A stretch of DNA of 7,641 nt from NCBI GenBank assembly GCA_019313025.1, contig JAFDCA010000458.1, forward strand, positions 1 to 7,641, in the 5' to 3' direction. The position numbers and the translations under genes were made by a program. Positions within the stretch are counted from its first letter, which is position 1. Every line of letters starts with the position of its first letter. This DNA is from Deltaproteobacteria bacterium. Lineage in GTDB: Bacteria; Desulfobacterota; Desulfobacteria; Desulfobacterales; UBA11574. Shown here piece by piece: positions 1 through 7,306 of this stretch. The notes under the pieces were generated by a model. The model worked only from the letters and a program-made list of their open reading frames with translations, did no database searches and was not told the origin of the DNA.

Positions 1-165
1 AAAAAAGACCGTAAACGCCTGATCCGGATGATATTGTCTGGCGTATCCGGACTGCATCCCGCCCAATGGATCCGGTGGTAGAAATTCCCGGGACCAGCGT
101 TTCCATTTGGTCAATTTAATATCCAGACTGTCTGAAAGTTCTCTGTTTGTGAAGAATTTAATCAT
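1..165 (-). CDS. Small MerR/HTH-like DNA-binding protein, 5' part only (runs off left edge)
   Basis: The first 55 codons of a minus-strand gene are visible. The product begins MIKFFTNRELSDSLDI and continues through the segment LTKWKRWSREFLPPDPLGG (residues 18-36) to a region rich in Tyr, Arg and Gln (SGYARQYHPDQAF, residues 39-51). The opening reads like a helix-turn-helix, with a first helix followed by a basic, Trp-rich recognition segment, as in MerR-like or excisionase-like proteins. I recall similar short hypothetical proteins in Desulfobacterales genomes, but this is memory only. The start is chosen because the ATG complementary to 163-165 is preceded, four bases away, by GAGGTG, a strong Shine-Dalgarno sequence. 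The gene is transcribed away from the synthase gene, about 540 bp apart, so it could be a divergent regulator or simply a neighbour. The C-terminal part, and therefore any ligand domain, is outside the window. Confidence 0.78.
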   Translation of the reverse strand, partial: MIKFFTNRELSDSLDIKLTKWKRWSREFLPPDPLGGMQSGYARQYHPDQAFTVFF

Positions 166-169
166 TTGG

Positions 170-175
170 CACCTC
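170..175 (-). promoter_or_regulatory. Ribosome binding site of the minus-strand HTH gene
   Basis: Read on the minus strand this is GAGGTG, six bases complementary to the 3' end of 16S rRNA, followed by CCAA and then the ATG at 165-163. It fixes the start codon of the left-edge gene. Confidence 0.75.
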
Positions 176-191
176 GAAACTTGTCATGTTG

Positions 192-229
192 ATATAACAA
201 TTATATATTTTAAAGTTGACCCAGCCCAA
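192..229 (-). promoter_or_regulatory. Possible sigma-70 promoter with overlapping palindrome for the HTH gene
   Basis: On the minus strand a perfect TATAAT hexamer lies at 205-200. A weak -35-like TTGGGC (229-224) sits 18 bp upstream of it. Transcription would begin near 193, giving a leader of about 28 bases that just holds the ribosome binding site, which is a sensible geometry. The -10 hexamer is covered by a palindrome, ATATAA-CAA-TTATAT (192-206), which could be an operator, for example for autoregulation. The region is AT-rich, so both the hexamer and the palindrome may occur by chance. Confidence 0.35.
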
Positions 230-398
230 AAATTGGCACTGTTTTTTTTCTGCAGACCAAAACATCTTCTCTTCCCTCCATATGCAAAATCTTTAAAGTT
301 CCTGAGTGTCAAATCTTGAAAAGGGCAAAAAGATGATTTTGAGATAGACTCTAGTTAAATACTTGTTGTGCCAATATGTCAACTACAATTTTATCATC

Positions 399-412
399 AT
401 TTGCTTGCAAAT
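399..412. repeat. Short palindrome ATTTGC-TT-GCAAAT
   Basis: Two perfect six-base arms are separated by two bases. The right arm overlaps the weak -35-like TTGCAA at 405-410, so it is placed where an operator for a plus-strand promoter could be. Nothing shows that a protein binds here, and in AT-rich DNA a palindrome this short can arise by chance. Confidence 0.25.
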
Positions 413-490
413 ATTTTTTTCTTGCATTATGTTAAACAAATTATTAAAAGGTCAGATTTTTTCCATTTAAATTGTTGTTTCATAGAAAGT

Positions 491-653
491 CAAAATCGAC
501 GGCAAAGTAAAAATCTTCAAATTTTCCCGAATAACATTATCGGGATAAGATAGCATCGCAACTTCCGAGGAATGGGCGTGCTTATCGTACGACGCAGTGA
601 CGAGAAATGCCGTGCAACACAGAAGTTGGACTTTTTTCGAAGCCGTCAAAATT
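491..653. repeat. Degenerate MITE-like inverted-repeat element
   Basis: The left end (497-515, CGACGGCAAAGTAAAAATC) and the right end (629-649, ending GAAGCCGTCAA) are imperfect inverted repeats. Both contain GACGGC (498-503; its complement GCCGTC at 642-647) followed inward by an A-rich block and TC. Between them lie a dyad CCCG-A-ATAA-CA-TTAT-CGGG (526-544) and a second dyad GCGT (576-579) / ACGC (592-595). The right half (567-649), with GAGGAATG, CGCAGTGACGAG, GCAACACAGAAGTTGGAC and the terminal GAAGCCGTCAA, resembles a roughly 130 bp intergenic repeat that I recall as recurrent in Desulfobacterota genomes. That resemblance is from memory. No transposase is encoded, so if mobile it would be non-autonomous. 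The left half looks eroded or interrupted compared with the remembered form. Confidence 0.55.
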
Positions 654-705
654 GAATTATTCGGTGCATAAACTTTCTGTGATGGTGTGCCGCTAAAAGA
701 TTTCA

Positions 706-3700
706 TTGAAACCGACGAATCATAAAATATCACGCCAACGTCCGGTGGCCATTATCGGCATGGGGTGTCTCTTTCCCAAATCATCGGGGCCAAAGGCATA
801 CTGGCGACTTCTTTTTAATGGTGAAGATGCCATCACCGACGTTCCGGAAACCCACTGGTCTTTGGAAGATTTTTTCGATGCAGATCCCAAAAAACCGGAT
901 CATGTTTACTGTAAACGCGGCGGATTTATCTCTCAACTTTCCTTTGATCCCACTGAATTCGGCATCCCGCCGTCAATTCTTGAAGCCACGGATACCTCAC
1001 AACTCCTCGGCCTGATTGTGGCGAAAAAAGCTCTTGAAGATGCCTTCAATAAAACAAAAAACACCTTCGACCGTAGCAAAACCAGCGTTATCCTCGGCGT
1101 CACCGGTACCCAGGAACTTGTAATCCCTCTGGGGGCTCGACTGGGACATCCCATATGGCGAAGTGCCCTTGAAAATTCAGGAATCAATCCTCATAAAACC
1201 GAAGAAGTAATTCGGAAAATATCGGATTCTTACGTCTCCTGGCAGGAAAACTCATTCCCCGGACTTTTGGGGAATGTTGTAGCCGGCAGAATTTCCAATC
1301 GTCTGGATTTAGGCGGTACGAACTGTGTGGTGGATGCAGCCTGTGCCAGTTCCATGAGTGCCATCCATCTTGCGGTCCTGGAACTGATTTCAGGTCGAAG
1401 TGATACCGTCATTACCGGTGGCGTTGACATGCTCAACGACATCTTCATGCACATGTGTTTTTCCAAAACCATGGTGCTTTCTCCCACAGGAGATGCACGA
1501 CCGTTTTCCCAAGACGCCGACGGAACCGTTCTGGGAGAAGGAATCGGACTCTTTGTTCTCAAACGGCTCGAGGATGCCAAAAAAGATAAAAATCGGATCT
1601 ATGCGGTTATCAAAGGTGTGGGATCATCCAGCGACGGAAAATCCCAGAGCATCTATGCACCCAGGGCCGAGGGACAGGCCAAAGCACTCAAGATGGCGTA
1701 TGATGAGGCTGGAATCGATCCCACAACCGTGGAACTCATCGAGGCCCACGGAACCGGAACCAGAGTCGGCGATGAAGTCGAATTTCAGGCTCTAAAGGGT
1801 CTTTTCAGCCAGCCGGACAACAACCACAAAAGGTATGCGCTGGGTTCCGTGAAATCGATGATCGGACACACCAAGGCAGCGGCTGGCGCCGCCGGCCTGA
1901 TGAAAGCCGTTCTCGCTGTTTATCACAAAGTACTCCCGCCCACCTTGAAGGTCCATAAGCCTGACCCTAAACTAAACATTCACACAAGTCCTTTTTACCT
2001 GAACACACAGTCCCGCCCCTGGTTCTCCAATAAAGAACATCCGCGTCGAGCAGGCGTCAGCGCCTTCGGTTTCGGCGGCAGCAATTTTCACGTGGTCATC
2101 GAAGAATACCAGAACAAAAAAGAACACATCTCTTGGGATGGATCTAATGAAATCATTGCCTTCTCCGCCTTGAATCAGCATCAACTCAAACAGGATGTTC
2201 AACGCTTTAAAACCTTTGTCGACAACGCAACCTCCCATGAAGACATTTCGGCAAAAACCGCAAAGACGAGAAATGATTTTTCGGTCGAAGATCCGTATCG
2301 GTTATTGTTGGTTCTTGAACCATCAAATGATGTCGTCGGTCTTTTGGATCGCGTAATCCATGCATTAGAAAACAACCCTTCGCAAGAAGCATGGCAATTC
2401 GAAAATATGTTTTACGGAGGCCCTGAGCCCGCCGGAAAAATGGCATTTATCTTTCCCGGCCAGGGAAGTCAATATGTCAATATGTGCCGTGATCTGGTCT
2501 GCGTTTTCTCCGATGCGATGGACGTTCTGGAGCAGGCCAATAAAGCATTCGAAACCACCGGCTGTTTGACCGACCATATCTATCCGCTTTCGGCTCAAAA
2601 CGAAAAAGATCGACACCTCCATGAAGAAACGTTGAGGAAAACAGATATTGCCCAACCGGCCATTGGCGCCGTCAGCATGGCCATGTTGAAAATCCTTCAA
2701 CATTTCGGCATTCAACCCGACGCTGTCTGCGGTCACAGCTTTGGAGAGCTTTCGGCCCTTTGTGCTGCCGGTTGGATCAAGCTGGCGTCATTTCTGTCTC
2801 TTGCCATTACCCGAGGACGTTTGATGGCTGGAGCCGGTGCCGTCAATGATCAAAACAATGGTGGCATGCTGGCGGTGAAAGCCCCCTTGGACAAACTTGA
2901 AAAACTCATCAAAGACACAAAAACCGATGTTGTTCTGGCCAACCGAAACAGTCCCACACAGGGTGTTTTGTCCGGGCCATTTGACGCCAGAACCAGAGCT
3001 GAAGAGACATGCAGGGAAAAAGGATATAAAACCGTTCGGCTCCCGGTCTCCGCTGCATTTCACAGCCCTTTGGTTCAACACGCCCAAAAACCTTTCTCCC
3101 AAGCCCTTGAAAATATCGACATCTTGCCGTCTGATATCCCTGTATTTTCCAATACCACGGGTTTCTCCTACCCTGCTGATCCTGAGAAAGCCAAGCAATT
3201 GCTGGGCGACCATCTCTTGTCACCGGTGGATTTTGTCAGCGAAATTAAAAATTTATTCAATTTTGGCGTGCGAACATTTATTGAAGTTGGACCCAAATCG
3301 GTTTTGACCGGTCTTGTGAAATCGATCCTTAAGGATCAAAATTTCAAAGCGGTCTCTTTAGACCAGGCTTCTGGAAGACAATCGGGAATCAAAGATCTTG
3401 CCCAAACACTCGCTCTTGTGGCATCTCTTGGGCATCGAGCGGACTTAAGCGCCTGGGAACCCCGGAATGGAGATGCAACAAAACAGAGAATGAGCATATG
3501 GCTCTCCGGCGTCAATTACAGGGATCAGAAAGCAAGGGCCAGGAATCAGGGGTCAGGGATCAGGGATCGGATGTCGGAGGTCGGAAGTCAGGAGTCCGTA
3601 ATAGAAAATCAGAAATCAGAAAGCAAAAAACCGACTATAAAACCTGAAAAAATAAAACAGAATATATCATCGGAGCAGCCAATGATCCGATGGGAACATC

Positions 3701-6700
3701 GGAAAATTCGCTCCAAAAACATACCAAACAGCACAAATACCATGAAAACCAAACGACCACAAAACAATATCATTATAGATGCACTTCAGGTATTGCAAGA
3801 CGGCCTGAAATCCATGCAAACCCTTCAAAAGCAGACCGCCGAAACCCATCAAAAGTTCTTGGAAACCCAAACCCAGGCGACAAAAACCCTTCAGCATATG
3901 ATGGAGAGTACCCAGCGGCTGGTTGAAGGATCTTTGGGGATTTATTCGGATAGAGCCATATCTCATGAGCAGGTGAAAAGGTTTAAAGAAGACCTTTCGA
4001 ACTCGGAAAAAATTCTGACACCTTTCAACCAAACATTCAGCGTTTCGCAAACACCCATGGAAGAAAGAATGCCCCACCAGGCCCATGGGGATGAAGCCGT
4101 AAAACCGGATCTCATTGAAACGCAATCCAAAACACCGGACCCAAAACCAGCTGACAAGGACCTGACGTCTTTCGATGAAGACCCAAAAAACATCGAAAAC
4201 CTCCTGCTGAACACGGTGAGTCAGTTGACCGGCTACCCCGTTGAAATGCTGGCATTGGATATGGATATCGAGGCCGATCTCGGCATCGACTCCATCAAAC
4301 GGGTGGAGATCCTCTCGGCTCTCGAAGAAAAAATGCCCCACCTGCCCACCGTCTCTCCAGACGTCATGGGTACACTCAAAACACTGGGGCAGATCGTCTC
4401 TTATCTTTCAGATACGCAAGACGGCATCGACGCCGTGTCTTCTGAAACAAAGGCCTCTGAACCATCCGCTGCCGGACACCGGGAAATAGAAAGCAGCCTC
4501 TTGAACACGGTCGGTCAGTTGACCGGCTACCCCGTTGAAATGCTGGCATTGGATATGGATATCGAGGCCGATCTCGGCATCGACTCCATCAAACGGGTGG
4601 AGATCCTCTCGGCACTCGAAGAAAAAATGCCCCACCTGCCCACCGTCTCTCCCGATGTCATGGGTACCCTTAAAACACTGGGACAAATCGTCGCGTATCT
4701 TGCCGGAACCACAAAAACCGAAATGTCCCAACCTGATACATCTTTTTTACCTTCGGCTTCGGAGCCGACAGAAAAACCCTTGCATTCTCCATGGCAAGAG
4801 ACCTCTGAGTTTTCTCCGGAATACCTGGCAAGCAACATCGGCCGGAAGGTCATATCTGTTGTTAAAAAACCGTTCGATCAAAAAGATTTTTTAGCCCTGC
4901 CTCACGGACGAACCATCTATGTCACAGACGATAACACCGGTCTTTCCCGGGCCATTGTCGATCAATTCAAATCACAGAACATCCCTGCCGAAATCATACC
5001 AAATGATATGGTTTCTCAGATCGTGGTTAATGAACAGCGCTTAACAAACATCAGCGGTCTGATCATCGTGGCTGAATATGAGCCAAAGAATCACCGCTTT
5101 TTAAAAGATGCATTCTCTCTGGCAAAATCTCTCGGTCCGGATCTTCTTGATTCTGCCGAAAAAGGCGGAGCCCTGTTTGCCACCATCACCCGCCTTGACG
5201 GCGCTTTTGGCTTCAAAGGTATCGGGATAAAACATCCTGTCCAGGGTGGGCTTGCCGGTCTGGCGAAGACCGCTGCCATTGAATGGGAAAATGTGCGTTG
5301 CCGGGCTTTTGACATTTCGCCCCTTTGGCAGGATCACGCCAACATTGCAAAAACCCTTGTGTCTGAAATGTTGTATGCAGAGGCTTCAGAACCGGTGGAA
5401 GTGGGCCTCGATTTGGATTCAAGATGGATTCTGGAGCTTGAATCCCTGCCCTATCCCCAAGGGGAAATAAATCTTGATCCAAAAGATGTCGTCGTCGTCA
5501 CTGGCGGCGCCAGAGGCGTCACCGCTGCTGCGGCAACCGCCTTAGCGAAACACGCAAAACCGACCCTGGTGCTATTGGGACGGTCTGCAACGCCGCCACC
5601 GGAACCCGAATGGCTCTCGGGGATCGAGGAGCCGGGGGCCGTCAAAAAGGCCATTCTTGACAACGAATTTAACGAAAGTGTCCCTACACCGATCCAGCTG
5701 GAAAATATTTATAAAAAGTACAAGGCTTATCGAGAAATCAAAAACAACCTGGAAACCATGAAAAATGTCGGCGCCGATGTGCACTATTATTCGGTGGATG
5801 TTCAAGATGCCGCAACAATAAACACGATTTTAAATGATGTTCGAAACACCCTTGGTCCCATAAAAGGGATTATCCATGGTGCGGGACTTTTAGCGGATTG
5901 CCGAATTGTCGACAAATCCGTTGAGCAGTTTGAAACGGTTTTTAACACCAAGGTCAAAGGTTTGAATATTCTACTGGATGCCACAAAAAAAGACCGTCTC
6001 AAATATCTGGTGCTGTTCTCATCGGTCACTGCACGGGTGGGAAACAACGGACAGGCAGATTACGCCATGGCCAATGAAGTGCTTAATAAAATGGCTCAAA
6101 AAGAATCCATTCAACGCCCGGATTGTAGGGTCGTTTCCATCAACTGGGGGCCCTGGGATGGCGGGATGGTCTGTTCGGCGCTCAAGCGAAAGTTTGAAAC
6201 CAGCGGCATTGATCTCATCCCCGTAGAGGCCGGCGCCATGTGTATGCTCCATGAAATGAAGGGCCGCGATAACTTGCCGGTGGAAGTGGTCATCGGCGCC
6301 AATATCCTTGATGAAAAAGAAAAAGATATTTCCGAGATTGGAGAATCAGCATCATCCCCCCCCATTGTCCAGAATAAAAAGGAAACTCTCTTTATGACCG
6401 CTCAACGTGAAATCGATGTGGATGGATACCCGATTCTCGGCGCCCATATTCTGGACGGGAAGCCCGTGGTACCCTTTGCTTTGATCGCCGAATGGCTTGG
6501 TCACGGCGCTCTGCATGAAAATCCGGGACTTTTGCTTCAAGGACTGGACGATATGCGTATCTTTCAGGGCATCAAGCTCGATAAAAATAAAAAACACATC
6601 CGCCTCATGGCCGGTAAAACGAGAAAAAAAGGCGCGGCTTTTGAGGTGGATGTCCAAATCAGAGACGGCATTAAAGACCACATTGAGGTGATTCATTCCG

Positions 6701-7239
6701 GGGCCACGGCCATTTTAGCCGATCAACTGGAATCACCGCCCACTTTTGACCTTTCCACATATATCGGCACCAACGGATATTCAAAAACCATCGATGAAAT
6801 CTACGAAAGTATCCTGTTCCACGGGGTTGAACTTCAAGGCATCCAGGAGATTATCGGGTATTCATCCCAATCCATCACCGCACGGATTTCTTCAGCACCC
6901 TCTCCAGCAAAATGGATGGTGGAACCATTAAGAAGCCAGTGGATCGCAGACCCCCTGGTACTTGATTCCGCCTGTCAAATGGCGATACTGTGGTGCTTTG
7001 AAGAACGGGGGATGGTTTCTCTGCCCAGTTACAGTGCCAATTATCGCCAGTACCGTGATGCGTTCCCCTCGGACGGAGTGACGGCGGTCCTTGAGATCAA
7101 AGAAGCCACTGATCATAAAATGAGGGGAGATTTCACATTTTTGGATACGGATGAAGTTGTGATCGCCCGGATGACCGGCTATGAAGCGGTCATGGATGCG
7201 TCGCTGTCCAAGGCATTCAAACCCGAAAATATCTCATAA
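706..7239 (+). CDS. pfaA: PfaA-like multidomain iterative polyketide / polyunsaturated fatty acid synthase (KS-MAT-ACP-ACP-KR-DH)
   Basis: This 2177-residue cytoplasmic megasynthase would build a long acyl chain from malonyl units. Domains seen: KS (about 12-467) with Cys213 in DAACASS, His348 in EAHGTGT and His388 in GHTKAAAG; malonyl acyltransferase (about 580-865) with FPGQGSQ at 583, Ser678 in GHSFGELSALCAAG and His786 in AAFHS, a malonyl-type motif; a post-AT strand and a charged linker; a Gln/Thr-rich predicted coiled coil (about 1025-1077); two ACPs with phosphopantetheine serines 1196 and 1294 in LGIDSIKR; a KR with a degenerate structural half (about 1370-1560), TGGARGVT at 1599 and Ser1773/Tyr1786/Asn1790; and a C-terminal DH with His1914 in HxxxGxxxxP and Asp2087/Gln2091 in DxxxQ. 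No enoylreductase is present. Order, wording of motifs and the coiled coil match PfaA rather than ordinary modular PKS. Known marine PfaA proteins carry more ACPs (often four to nine). The start is TTG at 706 with no clear ribosome binding site; an in-frame TAA at 694 excludes anything longer except an ATT at 700. The final lipid product cannot be read from sequence. Confidence 0.9.
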   Translation: MKPTNHKISRQRPVAIIGMGCLFPKSSGPKAYWRLLFNGEDAITDVPETHWSLEDFFDADPKKPDHVYCKRGGFISQLSFDPTEFGIPPSILEATDTSQLLGLIVAKKALEDAFNKTKNTFDRSKTSVILGVTGTQELVIPLGARLGHPIWRSALENSGINPHKTEEVIRKISDSYVSWQENSFPGLLGNVVAGRISNRLDLGGTNCVVDAACASSMSAIHLAVLELISGRSDTVITGGVDMLNDIFMHMCFSKTMVLSPTGDARPFSQDADGTVLGEGIGLFVLKRLEDAKKDKNRIYAVIKGVGSSSDGKSQSIYAPRAEGQAKALKMAYDEAGIDPTTVELIEAHGTGTRVGDEVEFQALKGLFSQPDNNHKRYALGSVKSMIGHTKAAAGAAGLMKAVLAVYHKVLPPTLKVHKPDPKLNIHTSPFYLNTQSRPWFSNKEHPRRAGVSAFGFGGSNFHVVIEEYQNKKEHISWDGSNEIIAFSALNQHQLKQDVQRFKTFVDNATSHEDISAKTAKTRNDFSVEDPYRLLLVLEPSNDVVGLLDRVIHALENNPSQEAWQFENMFYGGPEPAGKMAFIFPGQGSQYVNMCRDLVCVFSDAMDVLEQANKAFETTGCLTDHIYPLSAQNEKDRHLHEETLRKTDIAQPAIGAVSMAMLKILQHFGIQPDAVCGHSFGELSALCAAGWIKLASFLSLAITRGRLMAGAGAVNDQNNGGMLAVKAPLDKLEKLIKDTKTDVVLANRNSPTQGVLSGPFDARTRAEETCREKGYKTVRLPVSAAFHSPLVQHAQKPFSQALENIDILPSDIPVFSNTTGFSYPADPEKAKQLLGDHLLSPVDFVSEIKNLFNFGVRTFIEVGPKSVLTGLVKSILKDQNFKAVSLDQASGRQSGIKDLAQTLALVASLGHRADLSAWEPRNGDATKQRMSIWLSGVNYRDQKARARNQGSGIRDRMSEVGSQESVIENQKSESKKPTIKPEKIKQNISSEQPMIRWEHRKIRSKNIPNSTNTMKTKRPQNNIIIDALQVLQDGLKSMQTLQKQTAETHQKFLETQTQATKTLQHMMESTQRLVEGSLGIYSDRAISHEQVKRFKEDLSNSEKILTPFNQTFSVSQTPMEERMPHQAHGDEAVKPDLIETQSKTPDPKPADKDLTSFDEDPKNIENLLLNTVSQLTGYPVEMLALDMDIEADLGIDSIKRVEILSALEEKMPHLPTVSPDVMGTLKTLGQIVSYLSDTQDGIDAVSSETKASEPSAAGHREIESSLLNTVGQLTGYPVEMLALDMDIEADLGIDSIKRVEILSALEEKMPHLPTVSPDVMGTLKTLGQIVAYLAGTTKTEMSQPDTSFLPSASEPTEKPLHSPWQETSEFSPEYLASNIGRKVISVVKKPFDQKDFLALPHGRTIYVTDDNTGLSRAIVDQFKSQNIPAEIIPNDMVSQIVVNEQRLTNISGLIIVAEYEPKNHRFLKDAFSLAKSLGPDLLDSAEKGGALFATITRLDGAFGFKGIGIKHPVQGGLAGLAKTAAIEWENVRCRAFDISPLWQDHANIAKTLVSEMLYAEASEPVEVGLDLDSRWILELESLPYPQGEINLDPKDVVVVTGGARGVTAAAATALAKHAKPTLVLLGRSATPPPEPEWLSGIEEPGAVKKAILDNEFNESVPTPIQLENIYKKYKAYREIKNNLETMKNVGADVHYYSVDVQDAATINTILNDVRNTLGPIKGIIHGAGLLADCRIVDKSVEQFETVFNTKVKGLNILLDATKKDRLKYLVLFSSVTARVGNNGQADYAMANEVLNKMAQKESIQRPDCRVVSINWGPWDGGMVCSALKRKFETSGIDLIPVEAGAMCMLHEMKGRDNLPVEVVIGANILDEKEKDISEIGESASSPPIVQNKKETLFMTAQREIDVDGYPILGAHILDGKPVVPFALIAEWLGHGALHENPGLLLQGLDDMRIFQGIKLDKNKKHIRLMAGKTRKKGAAFEVDVQIRDGIKDHIEVIHSGATAILADQLESPPTFDLSTYIGTNGYSKTIDEIYESILFHGVELQGIQEIIGYSSQSITARISSAPSPAKWMVEPLRSQWIADPLVLDSACQMAILWCFEERGMVSLPSYSANYRQYRDAFPSDGVTAVLEIKEATDHKMRGDFTFLDTDEVVIARMTGYEAVMDASLSKAFKPENIS
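3522..3626 (+). repeat. In-frame heptanucleotide tandem array, 15 units, consensus about RRRTCAG
   Basis: The 105 bases split without gaps into fifteen 7-base units, for example GGATCAG, GAATCAG, GGGTCAG, GGATCGG, AGGTCGG, AAGTCAG, AAATCAG. Several units, such as AAAGCAA and TAATAGA, are diverged. Because three units make 21 bases, the array is read as five seven-residue repeats (residues 940-974): DQKARAR, NQGSGIR, DRMSEVG, SQESVIE, NQKSESK, with Asp/Asn/Ser at position 1 and Gln/Arg at position 2. It sits in the linker between the acyltransferase and the coiled coil, where family members vary freely. It resembles the short tandem repeats often seen between genes in some bacteria, here inside a gene. 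Confidence 0.85.
3778..3936 (+). other. Predicted coiled-coil linker of the PfaA-like synthase
   Basis: Residues about 1025-1077 run without Pro, with only one Gly before the very end, and with regularly spaced Leu, Met and Gln, including LQVLQDGLKSMQTLQKQ and THQKFLETQTQATKTLQHMM. Known PfaA proteins have a similar Gln- and His-rich segment, with phrases like QTLQSHTQFLEMQ, between acyltransferase and carrier proteins. A role in dimerisation or spacing is inferred. Confidence 0.6.
4192..4407 (+). repeat. Acyl carrier protein repeat 1
   Basis: Codons for residues 1163-1234 form the first carrier domain, with the phosphopantetheine attachment Ser1196 in GIDSIKR. The matching second copy begins 294 bases (98 codons) downstream. 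By hand count about 17 of 216 bases differ between copies, and positions 4220-4319 are identical over 100 bases to 4514-4613. Extending to 4358, there is only one silent difference (GCT versus GCA). Confidence 0.9.
4486..4701 (+). repeat. Acyl carrier protein repeat 2
   Basis: Residues 1261-1332 repeat the first carrier domain, with Ser1294 in GIDSIKR. Differences are concentrated at the edges, where the protein changes (NLL to SSL, VSQ to VGQ, VSYL to VAYL). The core around the serine is the same at the base level. A linker of about 26 residues rich in Ser, Glu and Ala (about 1235-1260) separates the copies. Confidence 0.9.
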
Positions 7240-7306
7240 CATTGCACGATCATTATCACGTCCATCTTCCATCAATATCGGAAACCCTCATTGACGGTAA
7301 CCATAT
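7240..7306. other. Short spacer between synthase and metallophosphoesterase genes
   Basis: The 67 bases contain no hairpin followed by a T-run, so no intrinsic terminator ends the synthase transcript here, and read-through into the next gene is possible. A small palindrome GGTAACC (7296-7302) is present. TTGACG (7291-7296) with TAATAT (7314-7319) looks promoter-like but would start transcription inside the next gene. Confidence 0.5.

Larger units (their letters stand above)
176..490. other. AT-rich intergenic region without a recognisable gene
   Basis: This stretch is clearly richer in A and T than the flanking genes, with runs of T at 242-249 and 414-420. Two short open frames on the plus strand (107-319 and 368-553) have no ribosome binding site, unremarkable low-complexity translations rich in Phe, Leu, His and Lys, and no family resemblance, so I do not call them genes. 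A loose sigma-70-like pair, TTGCAA (405-410) and TATGTT (428-433) with a 17 bp spacer, points towards the synthase gene but each hexamer matches consensus at only four of six positions. No RNA gene or CRISPR unit was seen. Confidence 0.6.

Noticed and set aside
224..249. Possible intrinsic terminator: CCAA-AAA-TTGG followed closely by eight T
   Set aside because: The stem is only four base pairs and AT-rich, and no plus-strand gene ends before it, so it is more likely a chance T-run.
234..254. TTGGCAC resembling the -24 box of a sigma-54 promoter
   Set aside because: The -12 GC element is not at the required distance; the nearest TGC is about five bases too far.
107..319. Plus-strand open frame of 70 codons at the left side
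   Set aside because: It overlaps, antisense, the well supported minus-strand HTH gene and its promoter region, and its translation is low-complexity with no recognisable motif.
467..733. Minus-strand open frame of 88 codons upstream of the synthase
   Set aside because: It lies mostly across the inverted-repeat element and overlaps the synthase start, has no ribosome binding site and shows no family motif. Its translation is what a structured non-coding repeat would give by chance.
3667..4341. Minus-strand open frame of 224 codons inside the synthase
   Set aside because: Antisense to the linker and first carrier domain. Its Phe- and Gly-rich translation is the mirror of Lys/Glu-, Gln- and Pro-rich coding sequence, with no motif or ribosome binding site.
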